Assembly (NCBI GenBank): GCA_964535315.1
Contig: CAZHTS010000058.1
Location: 1 to 28,136 of the forward strand
DNA length: 28,136 nucleotides
Reading direction: 5' to 3'
Origin: CAZHTS01 sp964535315
GTDB lineage: Bacteria > Chloroflexota > Anaerolineae > Anaerolineales > Anaerolineaceae
A model generated the notes under the pieces. That model ran no database searches, had not been told where the DNA came from, and worked only from the letters and a program-made list of their open reading frames with translations. This document shows positions 7,209 to 14,194 of this stretch, in pieces; position 1 is the stretch's first letter; every line of letters starts with the position of its first letter. The position numbers and the translations under genes are program-made.

Positions 7209-9101
7209 ATGCGGGTAGTTGGCACCGCGGGGCACGTGGATCATGGCAAATCGACGCTGGTCGAGGCGCTGACCGGCACCCATCCGGACCGTTTGAAGGA
7301 AGAGCAGGCGCGCGAAATGACCATCGAGCTGGGTTTTGCCTGGCTGGCGCTGGCGGAGGGCGAGACGGTCGGTATTGTGGATGTGCCCGGCCACCGCGAT
7401 TTTATCGAGAATATGCTGGCCGGGGTTGGGGGTATCGATGCGGTGCTGTTTGTGGTGGCGGCTGACGAAGGGGTGATGCCGCAGACGCGCGAGCATCTGG
7501 CCATTCTGGATATTTTGCAGGTGCAGGGCGGGGTCATTGTTTTGACCAAGACCGATCTGATTGCAGATGAGGAGTGGCTGGATCTGGTTGAGGCGGATGT
7601 GCGTGAGGCGGTATCGGGTACCGTGCTGGCGGAAGCGGCGCTGGTGCGCGTCTCGGCGCGCACGGGGCGGGGCCTGGACGAATTGCGCCAGGCGCTGGCG
7701 GCCTGTCTGGCGCAGCGACCGCCGCGCCCCGACCTGGGACGGCCGCGCCTGCCGGTGGACCGCATCTTTACGATTGCCGGCTTTGGCACGGTGGTGACGG
7801 GGACGCTGTTGGACGGGCACTTCCGCCTGGGGGACGAGGTGGAGGTGTTGCCCTCTGGCCTGCGCGGCAGGGTTCGCGGCCTGCAAACCCACCGGCAGAA
7901 AGAAGAACTGGCCGTGCCGGGCAGCCGGACGGCAATGAATATCAACGGAGTTGAAGTGGAGCAAATCCGGCGCGGGGACGTGGTTGTACTGCCGGGCCGT
8001 TATCGCACCACGCAGCGGTTGGACGCCTATTTTCGCCTGTTGGCCGATGCCAGTGGGCCGCTGCGGCACAGCAGCGAGGTCAAATTTTTTGTGGGGGCGG
8101 CCGAGGTGCTGGCGCGGGTGCGGGTGTTGGGCAGCGAGGAACTGGCGCCCGGGCAGGAAGGCTGGGTGCAAATCGAGTTGGCGCAGCCGGTGGTCACGGT
8201 GCGCGGCGATCATTACATCTTGCGGCGGCCCTCACCGGGAGAGACGTTGGGCGGCGGGGTGGTGGTCGACCCGCAGCCGCAGCGGCGGCACAGGCGTTTT
8301 GACGACGCGGTGCTGGAGCGCCTGGCGGCGCTGCGCCAGGGTTCGCCGGCCGATGTGCTCTTGCAGGCCGCCTTGGTGTTGGGGATTGCCCCGTTGCGCG
8401 AGGTGAGCGGGCGGGCGCGGCTGGCGGCCGAGCAGGCCCAGCAGGGCCTGGATGCTTTATTGGCCGATGGACAGCTGCTGGCGCTCGAAACGGGTAAACT
8501 GACGCCGCACAGCGATGTGTTGGTGCTGGCGCAGGGGGCCTGGTTGTTGTTGACGCAGAAGGCGCAGCAGGAGCTTGCCGGTTTTCACGCCGCCTATCCG
8601 CTGCGGCGCGGGATGCCGCGCGAGGAACTGAAGAGCCGGCTCAAGCTGGCGACGCGGCCGTTTAATGCGGCGATACGCAACTGGGTGCAGCAGGGCGTGC
8701 TGGAGGAACGCGGGGCGCTGCTGGCGCAGCAGGGGCACGCCGTGCGTTTCAGCGCTGCTCAGCAGGCGCAGGTAGAGCGCTTGCTGGCGCGTTTTGCCGG
8801 GGCGCCAGACGCGCCGCCGACGGTCAAGGAAGCCCAGGCCGAGGTGGGCGAAGAAGTCTACGCGGCGTTGGTGGAACAGGATTGGCTCGCGCCGGTCTCG
8901 GCCGAGGTGGTGTACCGGCGTGTGGATTACGACCGGATTTTGAGCGCGTTGCGGGCGCATTTTGCCAGCCACGGCACGTTGACGGTGGCCGAGTTTCGTG
9001 ACCTGTTCAATACCAGCCGGCGTTACGCCCTGGCGTATCTGGAGCACCTGGATGCGATTGGCGTGACGAAGCGCGAGGGCGATGTGCGTCGTTTACGCTG
9101 A
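7209..9101 (+). CDS. selB: Selenocysteine-specific elongation factor SelB, 630 aa
   Basis: SelB delivers selenocysteinyl-tRNA to ribosomes at UGA codons followed by a SECIS hairpin. The GTPase signatures are complete: GHVDHGKS (8-15), the switch I threonine in REMTIELGFAW (T38), DVPGH (58-62), TKTD (113-116) and SAR (149-151). Two beta-barrel domains follow (about 172-350; GFGTVVTGTLLDG is the domain-2 hallmark). The C-terminal third (about 375-630) has the winged-helix style of SelB, ending in VAEFRDLFNTSRRYALAYLEHLD, which resembles the last RNA-binding winged helix. The REMTIELGFAW sequence separates SelB from EF-Tu. The ATG at 7209 follows GGGAGG (7196-7201). selA, selD and tRNA-Sec are not in the window. 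Confidence 0.95.
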   Translation: MRVVGTAGHVDHGKSTLVEALTGTHPDRLKEEQAREMTIELGFAWLALAEGETVGIVDVPGHRDFIENMLAGVGGIDAVLFVVAADEGVMPQTREHLAILDILQVQGGVIVLTKTDLIADEEWLDLVEADVREAVSGTVLAEAALVRVSARTGRGLDELRQALAACLAQRPPRPDLGRPRLPVDRIFTIAGFGTVVTGTLLDGHFRLGDEVEVLPSGLRGRVRGLQTHRQKEELAVPGSRTAMNINGVEVEQIRRGDVVVLPGRYRTTQRLDAYFRLLADASGPLRHSSEVKFFVGAAEVLARVRVLGSEELAPGQEGWVQIELAQPVVTVRGDHYILRRPSPGETLGGGVVVDPQPQRRHRRFDDAVLERLAALRQGSPADVLLQAALVLGIAPLREVSGRARLAAEQAQQGLDALLADGQLLALETGKLTPHSDVLVLAQGAWLLLTQKAQQELAGFHAAYPLRRGMPREELKSRLKLATRPFNAAIRNWVQQGVLEERGALLAQQGHAVRFSAAQQAQVERLLARFAGAPDAPPTVKEAQAEVGEEVYAALVEQDWLAPVSAEVVYRRVDYDRILSALRAHFASHGTLTVAEFRDLFNTSRRYALAYLEHLDAIGVTKREGDVRRLR

Positions 9102-9128
9102 AGTCTAAAAACTGGCCTGCGCAAACCG

Positions 9129-9157
9129 TTGACAGGTTGTCAGGCAGCCTGTATAAT
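9129..9157 (+). promoter_or_regulatory. Consensus sigma70 promoter of rplU-rpmA
   Basis: A perfect -35 TTGACA (9129-9134) and a perfect -10 TATAAT (9152-9157) are separated by exactly 17 bp. Two adjacent inverted repeats fill the -35 and spacer: TGACA-GGT-TGTCA (9130-9142) and CAGGC-A-GCCTG (9141-9151). These could be an operator or chance; the promoter itself is the strongest in the window. Transcription would start near 9164. Confidence 0.9.
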
Positions 9158-9167
9158 AGCGTGTGCC

Positions 9168-9191
9168 TTGCCCCGGCCAGCGCTGGGGCAA
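9168..9191 (+). ncRNA. Hairpin in the rplU leader, possible autoregulatory element
   Basis: TTGCCCC (9168-9174) pairs with GGGGCAA (9185-9191) within the first 30 nt of the predicted transcript. The interior contains the self-complementary CCAGCGCTGG, so alternative pairings exist. L21 operons in some bacteria carry a structured leader that mediates feedback control. That this hairpin plays such a role is inference from position only. There is no U-tract, so it is not an intrinsic terminator. Confidence 0.35.
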
Positions 9192-9281
9192 AGGTATGTA
9201 TCCCCAACTTCCCCGCAACCGGGCGGATGATCTCTGCGCAGGGTGTGCGGTGAAGTGAAGATTGGAGAGAGAGTTAAAAAA

Positions 9282-9599
9282 ATGAAATACGCGATTGTTG
9301 AAAGTGGCGGCAAGCAGTACAAGGCCGTCGAAGGTGCCACGATTGACGTGGACCTGTTGCCGTACGATGCCGGCCAGCAAGTGCAACTGGATGCAGTGCT
9401 CCTGCTGGTGGACGGCGAGACGATCCAGGTTGGCGCCCCGACCGTTGGCGGCGCCCGGGTGAACGCCACGGTGATGGGCATGGAAAAGGGCCCCAAAGTG
9501 GTGGTCTTCAAGTACCGCCCCAAGAAGCGCATCCGCGTCAAGACCGGACATCGCCAGCAGTACACCCGGTTACAAATTGACTCGATTGAAGTGGAGTAA
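9282..9599 (+). CDS. rplU: 50S ribosomal protein L21, 105 aa
   Basis: L21 binds 23S rRNA in the large subunit. The N-terminus MKYAIVESGGKQYKAVEGAT is diagnostic, and the C-terminal half shows the RPKKRIRVKTGHRQQYT block typical of bacterial L21. At 105 aa it has normal length. The frame is open further upstream to a GTG at 9243, but the ATG at 9282 matches the family N-terminus and follows GGAGAG (9264-9269). rpmA begins 5 bases after the stop, the standard rplU-rpmA arrangement. Obg, often next, is absent. Confidence 0.97.
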   Translation: MKYAIVESGGKQYKAVEGATIDVDLLPYDAGQQVQLDAVLLLVDGETIQVGAPTVGGARVNATVMGMEKGPKVVVFKYRPKKRIRVKTGHRQQYTRLQIDSIEVE

Positions 9600-9604
9600 G
9601 ATCT

Positions 9605-9868
9605 ATGGCGCACAAAAAAGGTGGTGGTTCTTCCCGTAATGGTCGCGACAGCAATGCGCAGCGCCTGGGCGTTAAGAAGTACGCCGGCGAGCATGTTCTG
9701 TCGGGCAATATTCTGGTGCGACAGCGCGGCACCCGTATTAAGCCGGGCCTGAATGTCAAGGTGGGCAGCGATGATACGCTGTTTGCTGTGGCGGAAGGCG
9801 TGGTGTTCTTTGAGACGCTGCCTGATGGCCGCAAACGTGTCAGCGTCGTTCCGGCGGAGTCGGCCTAG
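9605..9868 (+). CDS. rpmA: 50S ribosomal protein L27, 87 aa
   Basis: L27 reaches toward the peptidyl transferase centre with its N-terminal tail. MAHKKGGGSSRNGRDSNAQR is the family signature, and the sequence begins directly at this tail, without the cleavable N-terminal extension known from Firmicutes L27. The rest (LGVKKYAGEHVLSGNILVRQ, GTRIKPG) is canonical. It is 5 bases downstream of rplU and shares its promoter; a weak GGAGTAAG overlapping the rplU stop serves as ribosome binding site. An 80-base gap without a terminator hairpin leads to rpmE, so all three may be one transcript. Confidence 0.97.
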   Translation: MAHKKGGGSSRNGRDSNAQRLGVKKYAGEHVLSGNILVRQRGTRIKPGLNVKVGSDDTLFAVAEGVVFFETLPDGRKRVSVVPAESA

Positions 9869-9948
9869 TTTACAGGGTTCCTGCACCGTCGATCCACACG
9901 GGATTGCCGGATGCAGTGCACTCCTCTTGAAAGGACGGTTTTAAGGTT

Positions 9949-10428
9949 ATGAAAAAAGGTATTCACCCAACCTATTACCCGGATGCTCAGGTAGTCTGCG
10001 CCTCGTGCGGCACGACCTGGAAGACCGGTTCGACGCGAAAGTCCATCCGCACCGAAGTTTGCTCCAATTGCCATCCGTTTTTCACCGGACAGCAGCAGCG
10101 CCTGATCGATATCGAAGGCCAGGTCGATCGCTTCTACAAGAAGTTGCAGGCCCGCCAGAGCTTTATCGAGCAGCAGAAGGCCCGCGAGGACGCCCGCACT
10201 TCGCCCGAGCGCACCATTGCCGATCTGGGCCTGGGTACTCGCCCGACCGAGGCGTTGGCCAAAGCCGGCATTACCAGCGTCGGCCAGGTGCTCGAGAAGT
10301 TGAATGAAGGCCAGGCGGCCCTGCTCTCGATCGACGGTTTCGGCCGCAAGTCGTTGAGCGACCTCAAGAAGCATCTGCGCCAGCTGGGTTACCAGCTGCC
10401 CGCCGAGTCGGAGGACGTGATCGTCTAG
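9949..10428 (+). CDS. rpmE: Ribosomal protein L31 with C-terminal RNA polymerase alpha-CTD-like domain, 159 aa
   Basis: Residues 1-66 are bacterial L31: MKKGIHPTYY, a four-Cys zinc site (C17, C20, C38, C41; CASC and CSNC), HPFFTG and the GQVDRFYKK end motif. Ordinary L31 stops there at about 65-75 aa. Here a charged linker (67-87) leads into residues 88-151, which match the double helix-hairpin-helix fold of the RNA polymerase alpha-subunit C-terminal domain: TIADLGLGTRP, LAKAGITSVGQVL, IDGFGRKSLSDLKKHL. By eye-alignment with E. coli alpha-CTD, the DNA-contact Arg265 corresponds to R98, Gly296 to G132, Lys298 to K134 and Ser299 to S135, while Asn268 corresponds to Glu101. The reading frame is continuous and both halves are intact, so this is a true fusion in this sequence. 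Ribosome binding site AAGGACGG (9931-9938). A strong terminator follows. Confidence 0.9.
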   Translation: MKKGIHPTYYPDAQVVCASCGTTWKTGSTRKSIRTEVCSNCHPFFTGQQQRLIDIEGQVDRFYKKLQARQSFIEQQKAREDARTSPERTIADLGLGTRPTEALAKAGITSVGQVLEKLNEGQAALLSIDGFGRKSLSDLKKHLRQLGYQLPAESEDVIV

Positions 10429-10447
10429 GCGATCCGCTTTGCGAATC

Positions 10448-10480
10448 AAAAGAGTGGCGTTCAAAGCGCCACTCTTTTTT
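10448..10480 (+). terminator. Intrinsic terminator after rpmE, partly bidirectional
   Basis: AAAAGAGTGGCG (10448-10459) pairs with CGCCACTCTTTT (10467-10478), 12 bp with a 7-nt loop, followed by T-rich sequence to 10480. On the - strand the same stem is followed by TTTTGATT, so it could also stop a short - strand transcript. Confidence 0.9.
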
Positions 10481-10562
10481 ATTCGAGTTCGTCTGCCTGC
10501 CGGGTGAAATCGAAATCGTGATAGGGCTGGCCGGTTTCCAGGCGCTCTTTGCGCCCCGCCAT
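10479..10562 (-). CDS. Possible 27-aa small protein or gene remnant
   Basis: A short - strand frame runs from the ATG at 10562 to a TAA at 10481-10479, ending exactly at the bidirectional hairpin. The product would be very polar (MAGRKERLETGQPYHDF at the start, DELE at the end), and codon third positions are GC-rich as in the neighbouring genes. No ribosome binding site is evident before the ATG. The same frame is open upstream into tdk antisense, and a second - frame with a protein-like start (ATG at 10632, MAEFYPNFLPAGKLFG) runs into the same region, so a frameshifted or decayed gene is an alternative. The segment also folds: CGGTTTCC (10532-10539) pairs with GGAAACCG (10568-10575), enclosing GGCGC-TCTTT-GCGCC (10541-10555). 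Coding status is uncertain. Confidence 0.25.
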   Translation of the reverse strand: MAGRKERLETGQPYHDFDFTRQADELE

Positions 10563-10594
10563 ACGATGGAAACCGACTTTGCAATCCAAAAAGT

Positions 10595-10624
10595 TTGCCC
10601 GCTGGCAGAAAGTTAGGGTAGAAT
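10595..10624 (+). promoter_or_regulatory. Candidate tdk promoter
   Basis: TTGCCC (10595-10600) and TAGAAT (10619-10624) are spaced by 18 bp. Transcription would begin near 10631, giving a leader of about 30 nt before the ATG at 10662. Confidence 0.5.
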
Positions 10625-10661
10625 TCAGCCATCTTTGCATTCTACAGGTGTTGAGGAGCTT

Positions 10662-11234
10662 ATGAAGCATTCGATGGGTTCGATAGAGATTGTATGTGGT
10701 TCGATGTTTTGTGGTAAGACGGAAGAGTTGATCCGGCGTTTGCGCCGGGCGACGATTGCGCGCCAGCGAGTGCAGGTGTTCAAACCGATCCTTGACAATC
10801 GCTACCAACTTGAGAAAGTAACTTCTCACACCGGTTCAAATTTTGATGCACAACCGGTGCGCACGACGGGCGAGATTCTGTCTGCGCTGGAGACGGGGAC
10901 GACGGTGGTGGGGATCGACGAGGCGCAATTTTTTGACGAATCGTTGGTGGATGTGGTTGAGGTGTTGGCCAATCAGGAGATTCGAGTGATCGTGGCCGGC
11001 CTGGACATGGATTTCCGCGGCGAGCCGTTTGGTTGTATGCCGCGTTTAATGGCCATGGCCGAGCGCGTGGACAAACTTCAGGCAATCTGTATGGTGTGCG
11101 GCGAGCCGGCCAGCCGGACGCAGCGGCTGGTCAATGGCCGGCCGGCGCGTTATGACGATCCGGTGGTGATCGTCGGGGCGGCCGAGTTGTACGAGGCGCG
11201 CTGCCGCCGCCATCATCAGGTCCCCCGAGATTGA
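10662..11234 (+). CDS. tdk: Thymidine kinase, type II, 190 aa
   Basis: This enzyme phosphorylates thymidine (and deoxyuridine) with ATP in pyrimidine salvage. Walker A is GSMFCGKT (13-20), the Walker B/catalytic block is DEAQFF (86-91), GLDMDFRGEPF (113-123) is the conserved loop, and the lasso-domain zinc ligands are C143, C146, C181 and H184 (CRRH in place of the usual CxxC). The length is normal for the bacterial tetrameric enzyme. GAGGAG (10653-10658) precedes the ATG at 10662 with a short 3-base spacing; the next in-frame ATG at 10674 (MGSIEIVCG) would have 15-base spacing, so the start is uncertain by four residues. hpt follows after 16 bases, forming a salvage pair. Confidence 0.95.
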   Translation: MKHSMGSIEIVCGSMFCGKTEELIRRLRRATIARQRVQVFKPILDNRYQLEKVTSHTGSNFDAQPVRTTGEILSALETGTTVVGIDEAQFFDESLVDVVEVLANQEIRVIVAGLDMDFRGEPFGCMPRLMAMAERVDKLQAICMVCGEPASRTQRLVNGRPARYDDPVVIVGAAELYEARCRRHHQVPRD

Positions 11235-11250
11235 GTGCAAGGAGCTGAAT

Positions 11251-11808
11251 ATGCGCGATTATCATGAGTTTTTGGGCGAGGTGCTTATCCCTGAGGATAT
11301 GTTGCAGCGACGGGTGGCCGAACTGGGGGCCGAGATCAGCCATGACTTTCACGATCAGGATCCGCTGTTAATTTGTATCCTGCGCGGTGGGGTGATGTTC
11401 TTAACCGATTTGATGCGTCACATCGACACGCCGCACGCCATCGAGTTCATGGCGGTTTCGTCGTACGGGGTGGGCAACCGCGAATCGAGCGGGCAGGTGC
11501 GCATCACCCTGGATTTGAATACCAATATCCGCGATCGCAACGTCATCCTGGTGGAAGACATTATCGACAGTGGGCGGACGCTGGCCTCGGTGTTGGAACT
11601 GCTTTCGATGCGCCACCCGCGCAGCCTGTGCGTGTGTACGCTGCTGGATAAGGAAGACCGGCGTGAGATCTTCGTCCCGGTGCGCTATCGCGGCTTTGTC
11701 ATCCCCAACAAGTTCGTGTTTGGTTACGGCCTGGACATCGATGAATATTATCGCAACCTGCCCTTCATCGGCGTGGTTGATTTAAATCATTACCAGCCGG
11801 AGGAATGA
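11251..11808 (+). CDS. hpt: Hypoxanthine phosphoribosyltransferase, 185 aa
   Basis: The enzyme converts hypoxanthine (and usually guanine) with PRPP to the nucleotide. The PRPP loop is LVEDIIDSGRTL (100-111), the short LRGG loop is at 44-47, the flexible SSYG loop is at 70-73, and the C-terminal FVFGYGLDIDEYYRNLP block (155-171) is diagnostic of HPRT and excludes most other type I phosphoribosyltransferases. Length is typical. AAGGAG (11239-11244) stands 6 bases before the ATG. It is probably co-transcribed with tdk. tilS and ftsH, common neighbours of hpt, are not present. Confidence 0.95.
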   Translation: MRDYHEFLGEVLIPEDMLQRRVAELGAEISHDFHDQDPLLICILRGGVMFLTDLMRHIDTPHAIEFMAVSSYGVGNRESSGQVRITLDLNTNIRDRNVILVEDIIDSGRTLASVLELLSMRHPRSLCVCTLLDKEDRREIFVPVRYRGFVIPNKFVFGYGLDIDEYYRNLPFIGVVDLNHYQPEE

Positions 11809-11824
11809 CCCCGCAGTGCGGGTC
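11807..11824 (+). other. Small hairpin between hpt and the CCA enzyme gene
   Basis: GACCCCGC (11807-11814) pairs with GCGGGTC (11818-11824) with one bulged C and a 3-nt loop. It overlaps the hpt stop codon. No U-tract follows, so it is not a standard terminator; it might stabilise the mRNA 3' end or attenuate transcription. Confidence 0.3.
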
Positions 11825-11851
11825 CCGGCGGCTGGAATGGGGTAAAACGTC

Positions 11852-13360
11852 ATGGCAGAAGAACTCAATGCCATTTTCCCCGAACTCTTTTCCTTGTTGC
11901 GCGACGGGTGCCGGCAGGAGCAATCGTCCGTCTATCTGGTAGGTGGAGCGGTGCGCGATCTGTTGCTCAACCGCCCGGCGCACGACCTGGATTTTGTCAC
12001 CCCTGGTAATGTACGCCAGTTGGGCAAACGCGTGGCGCATGCGTTGGGCGGGGCGTTTTACATGATGGATGAGGAGCGCCAGATCGCACGGGTGATCTGT
12101 AACCGCGCCGGGGGTGAACGGATGGTGTTGGATTTCTCCTGGCTGCGGGGCGGGCTGCCCGAGGATTTGCTCGGGCGCGACTTTACCATTAACGCCATGG
12201 CGGTAGAGGTGCAGACGCCGGGGCGCTTGATCGACCCGTTGGGCGGGCTGGCCGATTTGCGCGCCGGGGTGTTGCGCGCCTGCGCGCCGACCAGCATGCA
12301 GGATGATAGCGTGCGCGTGCTGCGCGGGGTGCGCCAGTCGCTGGCCTTTCAGTTTCGCATCCTGCCCGAGACGGCGGCGCAGATGCGGGCCGTTTCGGAT
12401 TGGGGGCGCGTCTCGCCCGAGCGGCTGCGCGATGAGGTCTTTCGCATCCTGGAGGGGCGCCGGGTGGCGACGGCGGTGCGCCTGTTGGATCGCCTGGGGG
12501 CGCTGGGGGTGGTCTTCCCCGAATTGGAGACGTTGAAAGGGGTGACGCAGTCGGCGCCGCACGTGACGGCGGATGTGTGGGAGCACACCCTGGCGGTGGC
12601 GCAGCACCTCGAGCGCCTGTATGACGTGCTGGTGAACGAATATTCGCAGGAAAAATCGGCCAGCATGGCGCTGGGCAGCGCTTCGCTGGTCTTAGGACGT
12701 TATCGCGAGCAGTGGCGGGCGTATTTTAACGGCGAAGACGCGCCGGGCCGTTCACGCCGGGCGTTGCTCTTTCTGGCGGCTCTGTATCACGATGTGGGCA
12801 AACCGGCGACGCGCCTGGTGACGCCCGAAGGGCGCACGCGCTTTCTGGGACACGATGCCCTGGGCGCGGCGCAGACGGCCGCCCGGGCGCGGGCGTTGAT
12901 GTTGAGCGTGGCCGAAGTGCAGCATCTGGAAGTCATGGTGCGCAATCACCTGCGCATTCATCTGTTGGCCAAAGGGGATGGCCATGTGTCCCGGCCGACG
13001 GTGTATCGCTTCTTCCGCGCCTGCGGCGCGGCCGGGGTGGATTTGTGTTTGCTGGCGTTGGCGGATGTATGCGGTGTGTATGGGGTCGCTTTGCCGCAGG
13101 CGCTGTGGCAGGCCGAATTGCAGGTGTGCCGCTCGCTGCTGGAAGCGTGGTGGGAAAAGCCCGAAGAGGCGGTGCGCCCGCCGCGCCTGTTGGGCGGCAG
13201 CGAGGTGATGGCTTTGTTGGGGCTGGCGCCCGGCCCGCAGGTTGGGCAGGTGCTGGAGGCCATCCAGGAGGCCCAGGCCTGTGGCCTGGTGGCCGACCGG
13301 CCGGAGGCCGAGCAGTTTGCCCGCCAGTGGCTTGCCGATCATCTGAGCGAGGAGGATTGA
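11852..13360 (+). CDS. CCA-adding enzyme / poly(A) polymerase-type tRNA nucleotidyltransferase with HD domain, 502 aa
   Basis: This is a class II nucleotidyltransferase that builds or repairs the CCA end of tRNA, or part of it. The head domain shows VGGAVRDLLL (30-39), the metal aspartates in DLDF (D45, D47), the flexible-loop end RDFTINAMA (109-117) and the RVLRGVRQSLAFQF helix (155-168). The neck follows, with SPERLRDEVFRIL (188-200). After about residue 240 comes an HD-type domain with H245 (WEHTL), H313-D314 (LYHDVGKP) and H334 (GHDALGA), as in E. coli Cca. The length of 502 aa fits HD-containing members. Whether it adds full CCA, only A, or CC cannot be told by reading. The start is the ATG at 11852 with a poor ribosome binding site (GGGG, 11837-11840). 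The next gene begins 1 base after its stop. Confidence 0.88.
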   Translation: MAEELNAIFPELFSLLRDGCRQEQSSVYLVGGAVRDLLLNRPAHDLDFVTPGNVRQLGKRVAHALGGAFYMMDEERQIARVICNRAGGERMVLDFSWLRGGLPEDLLGRDFTINAMAVEVQTPGRLIDPLGGLADLRAGVLRACAPTSMQDDSVRVLRGVRQSLAFQFRILPETAAQMRAVSDWGRVSPERLRDEVFRILEGRRVATAVRLLDRLGALGVVFPELETLKGVTQSAPHVTADVWEHTLAVAQHLERLYDVLVNEYSQEKSASMALGSASLVLGRYREQWRAYFNGEDAPGRSRRALLFLAALYHDVGKPATRLVTPEGRTRFLGHDALGAAQTAARARALMLSVAEVQHLEVMVRNHLRIHLLAKGDGHVSRPTVYRFFRACGAAGVDLCLLALADVCGVYGVALPQALWQAELQVCRSLLEAWWEKPEEAVRPPRLLGGSEVMALLGLAPGPQVGQVLEAIQEAQACGLVADRPEAEQFARQWLADHLSEED

Positions 13361-13361
13361 T

Positions 13362-14135
13362 ATGGGTTCCGAGACGGTTGAACTGGCTTATGAAGAGCAG
13401 GGCGAAGGTACGCCGCTGCTGCTGGTGCATGGTTTTCCGCTCAATGCCAGCATCTGGTCGTCGCTCCGGCCGTACTGGCGGCCCGGTGTGCGGGTGATTT
13501 GCCCGGATTTGCGCGGGTTTGGCCGCTCGCCGGTGACCGGTGGGGTGTACAGCATGGAACTGCTGGCGGCCGATTTGCTGGCGCTGCTGGATCGTTTGCA
13601 GATCGAGCGGGTGGTGCTGGCGGGGCATTCGATGGGCGGCTATATCGGCCTGGCGTTTGCCCGGGCTTACCCGGAGCGGCTGGCCGGGCTGGCGCTGGTG
13701 GCCTCGCAGGCCGGGGCGGATACGCCCGAACGCCGCCAGGGACGGCTGGACAGCGCTGCTCAGGTGGAGCGCGCGGGGGTGGCGCAGGTGGCCGAGAGCA
13801 TGGCCGAACGTCTGACGGCGCGGGCCGAACTGCTCGAACCGCTCAAAGCGTTGATGTTGACCGCCGACCGCCGGGCGGTGGCCGGGGCGCTGCGCGGTAT
13901 GGCCGGGCGCAGCGATGCAACCCCCTGGCTGGCGAGCATCCAGGTCCCGACGCTGGTGCTGGTTGGCACGGCGGATGTATTGATCCCGGCCCAGCAGGGG
14001 CGCAGCGCGGCGCACTTGCTGCCGGCGGCGCGACTGGTGGAGATTCCGGCCTGCGGGCACATGTTGATGATGGAGGCGCCCGAGATCACTGCCGCCGAGT
14101 TGATGCATCTGGCGGCGGTGGTGCAACGCTCGTAA
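13362..14135 (+). CDS. Alpha/beta-fold hydrolase, 257 aa
   Basis: This is a soluble hydrolase of unknown substrate. The nucleophile elbow is GHSMGG (88-93, S90), the acid is D205 in VGTADVLIP, and the base is H233 in CGHMLMMEAPE. The oxyanion motif HGFPLN (23-28) and the PDLRGFGRS strand (48-56) are typical of the family that includes esterases, C-C hydrolases and haloperoxidase-like enzymes. GAGGAGG (13349-13355) lies inside the end of the preceding gene, 6 bases before the ATG, so the two are coupled. No signal peptide is seen. The BioH/MenH-type assignments cannot be decided from motifs alone. Confidence 0.85.
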   Translation: MGSETVELAYEEQGEGTPLLLVHGFPLNASIWSSLRPYWRPGVRVICPDLRGFGRSPVTGGVYSMELLAADLLALLDRLQIERVVLAGHSMGGYIGLAFARAYPERLAGLALVASQAGADTPERRQGRLDSAAQVERAGVAQVAESMAERLTARAELLEPLKALMLTADRRAVAGALRGMAGRSDATPWLASIQVPTLVLVGTADVLIPAQQGRSAAHLLPAARLVEIPACGHMLMMEAPEITAAELMHLAAVVQRS

Positions 14136-14137
14136 AC

Positions 14138-14170
14138 AAAAAACGGGCGCCGGAGAACATCCGGCGCCCG
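14138..14170 (-). terminator. Terminator of the giant - strand gene in a convergent junction
   Basis: CGGGCGCCGG (14144-14153) pairs with CCGGCGCCCG (14161-14170) around a 7-nt loop. On the - strand the stem is followed by six T residues (A-tract 14138-14143 on the + strand), so it terminates the gene ending at 14195. No U-tract follows on the + strand, so + transcripts from the hydrolase gene may read through into antisense. Confidence 0.85.
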
Positions 14171-14194
14171 AAGTGTAATGAGGCTGGGGGGAGA

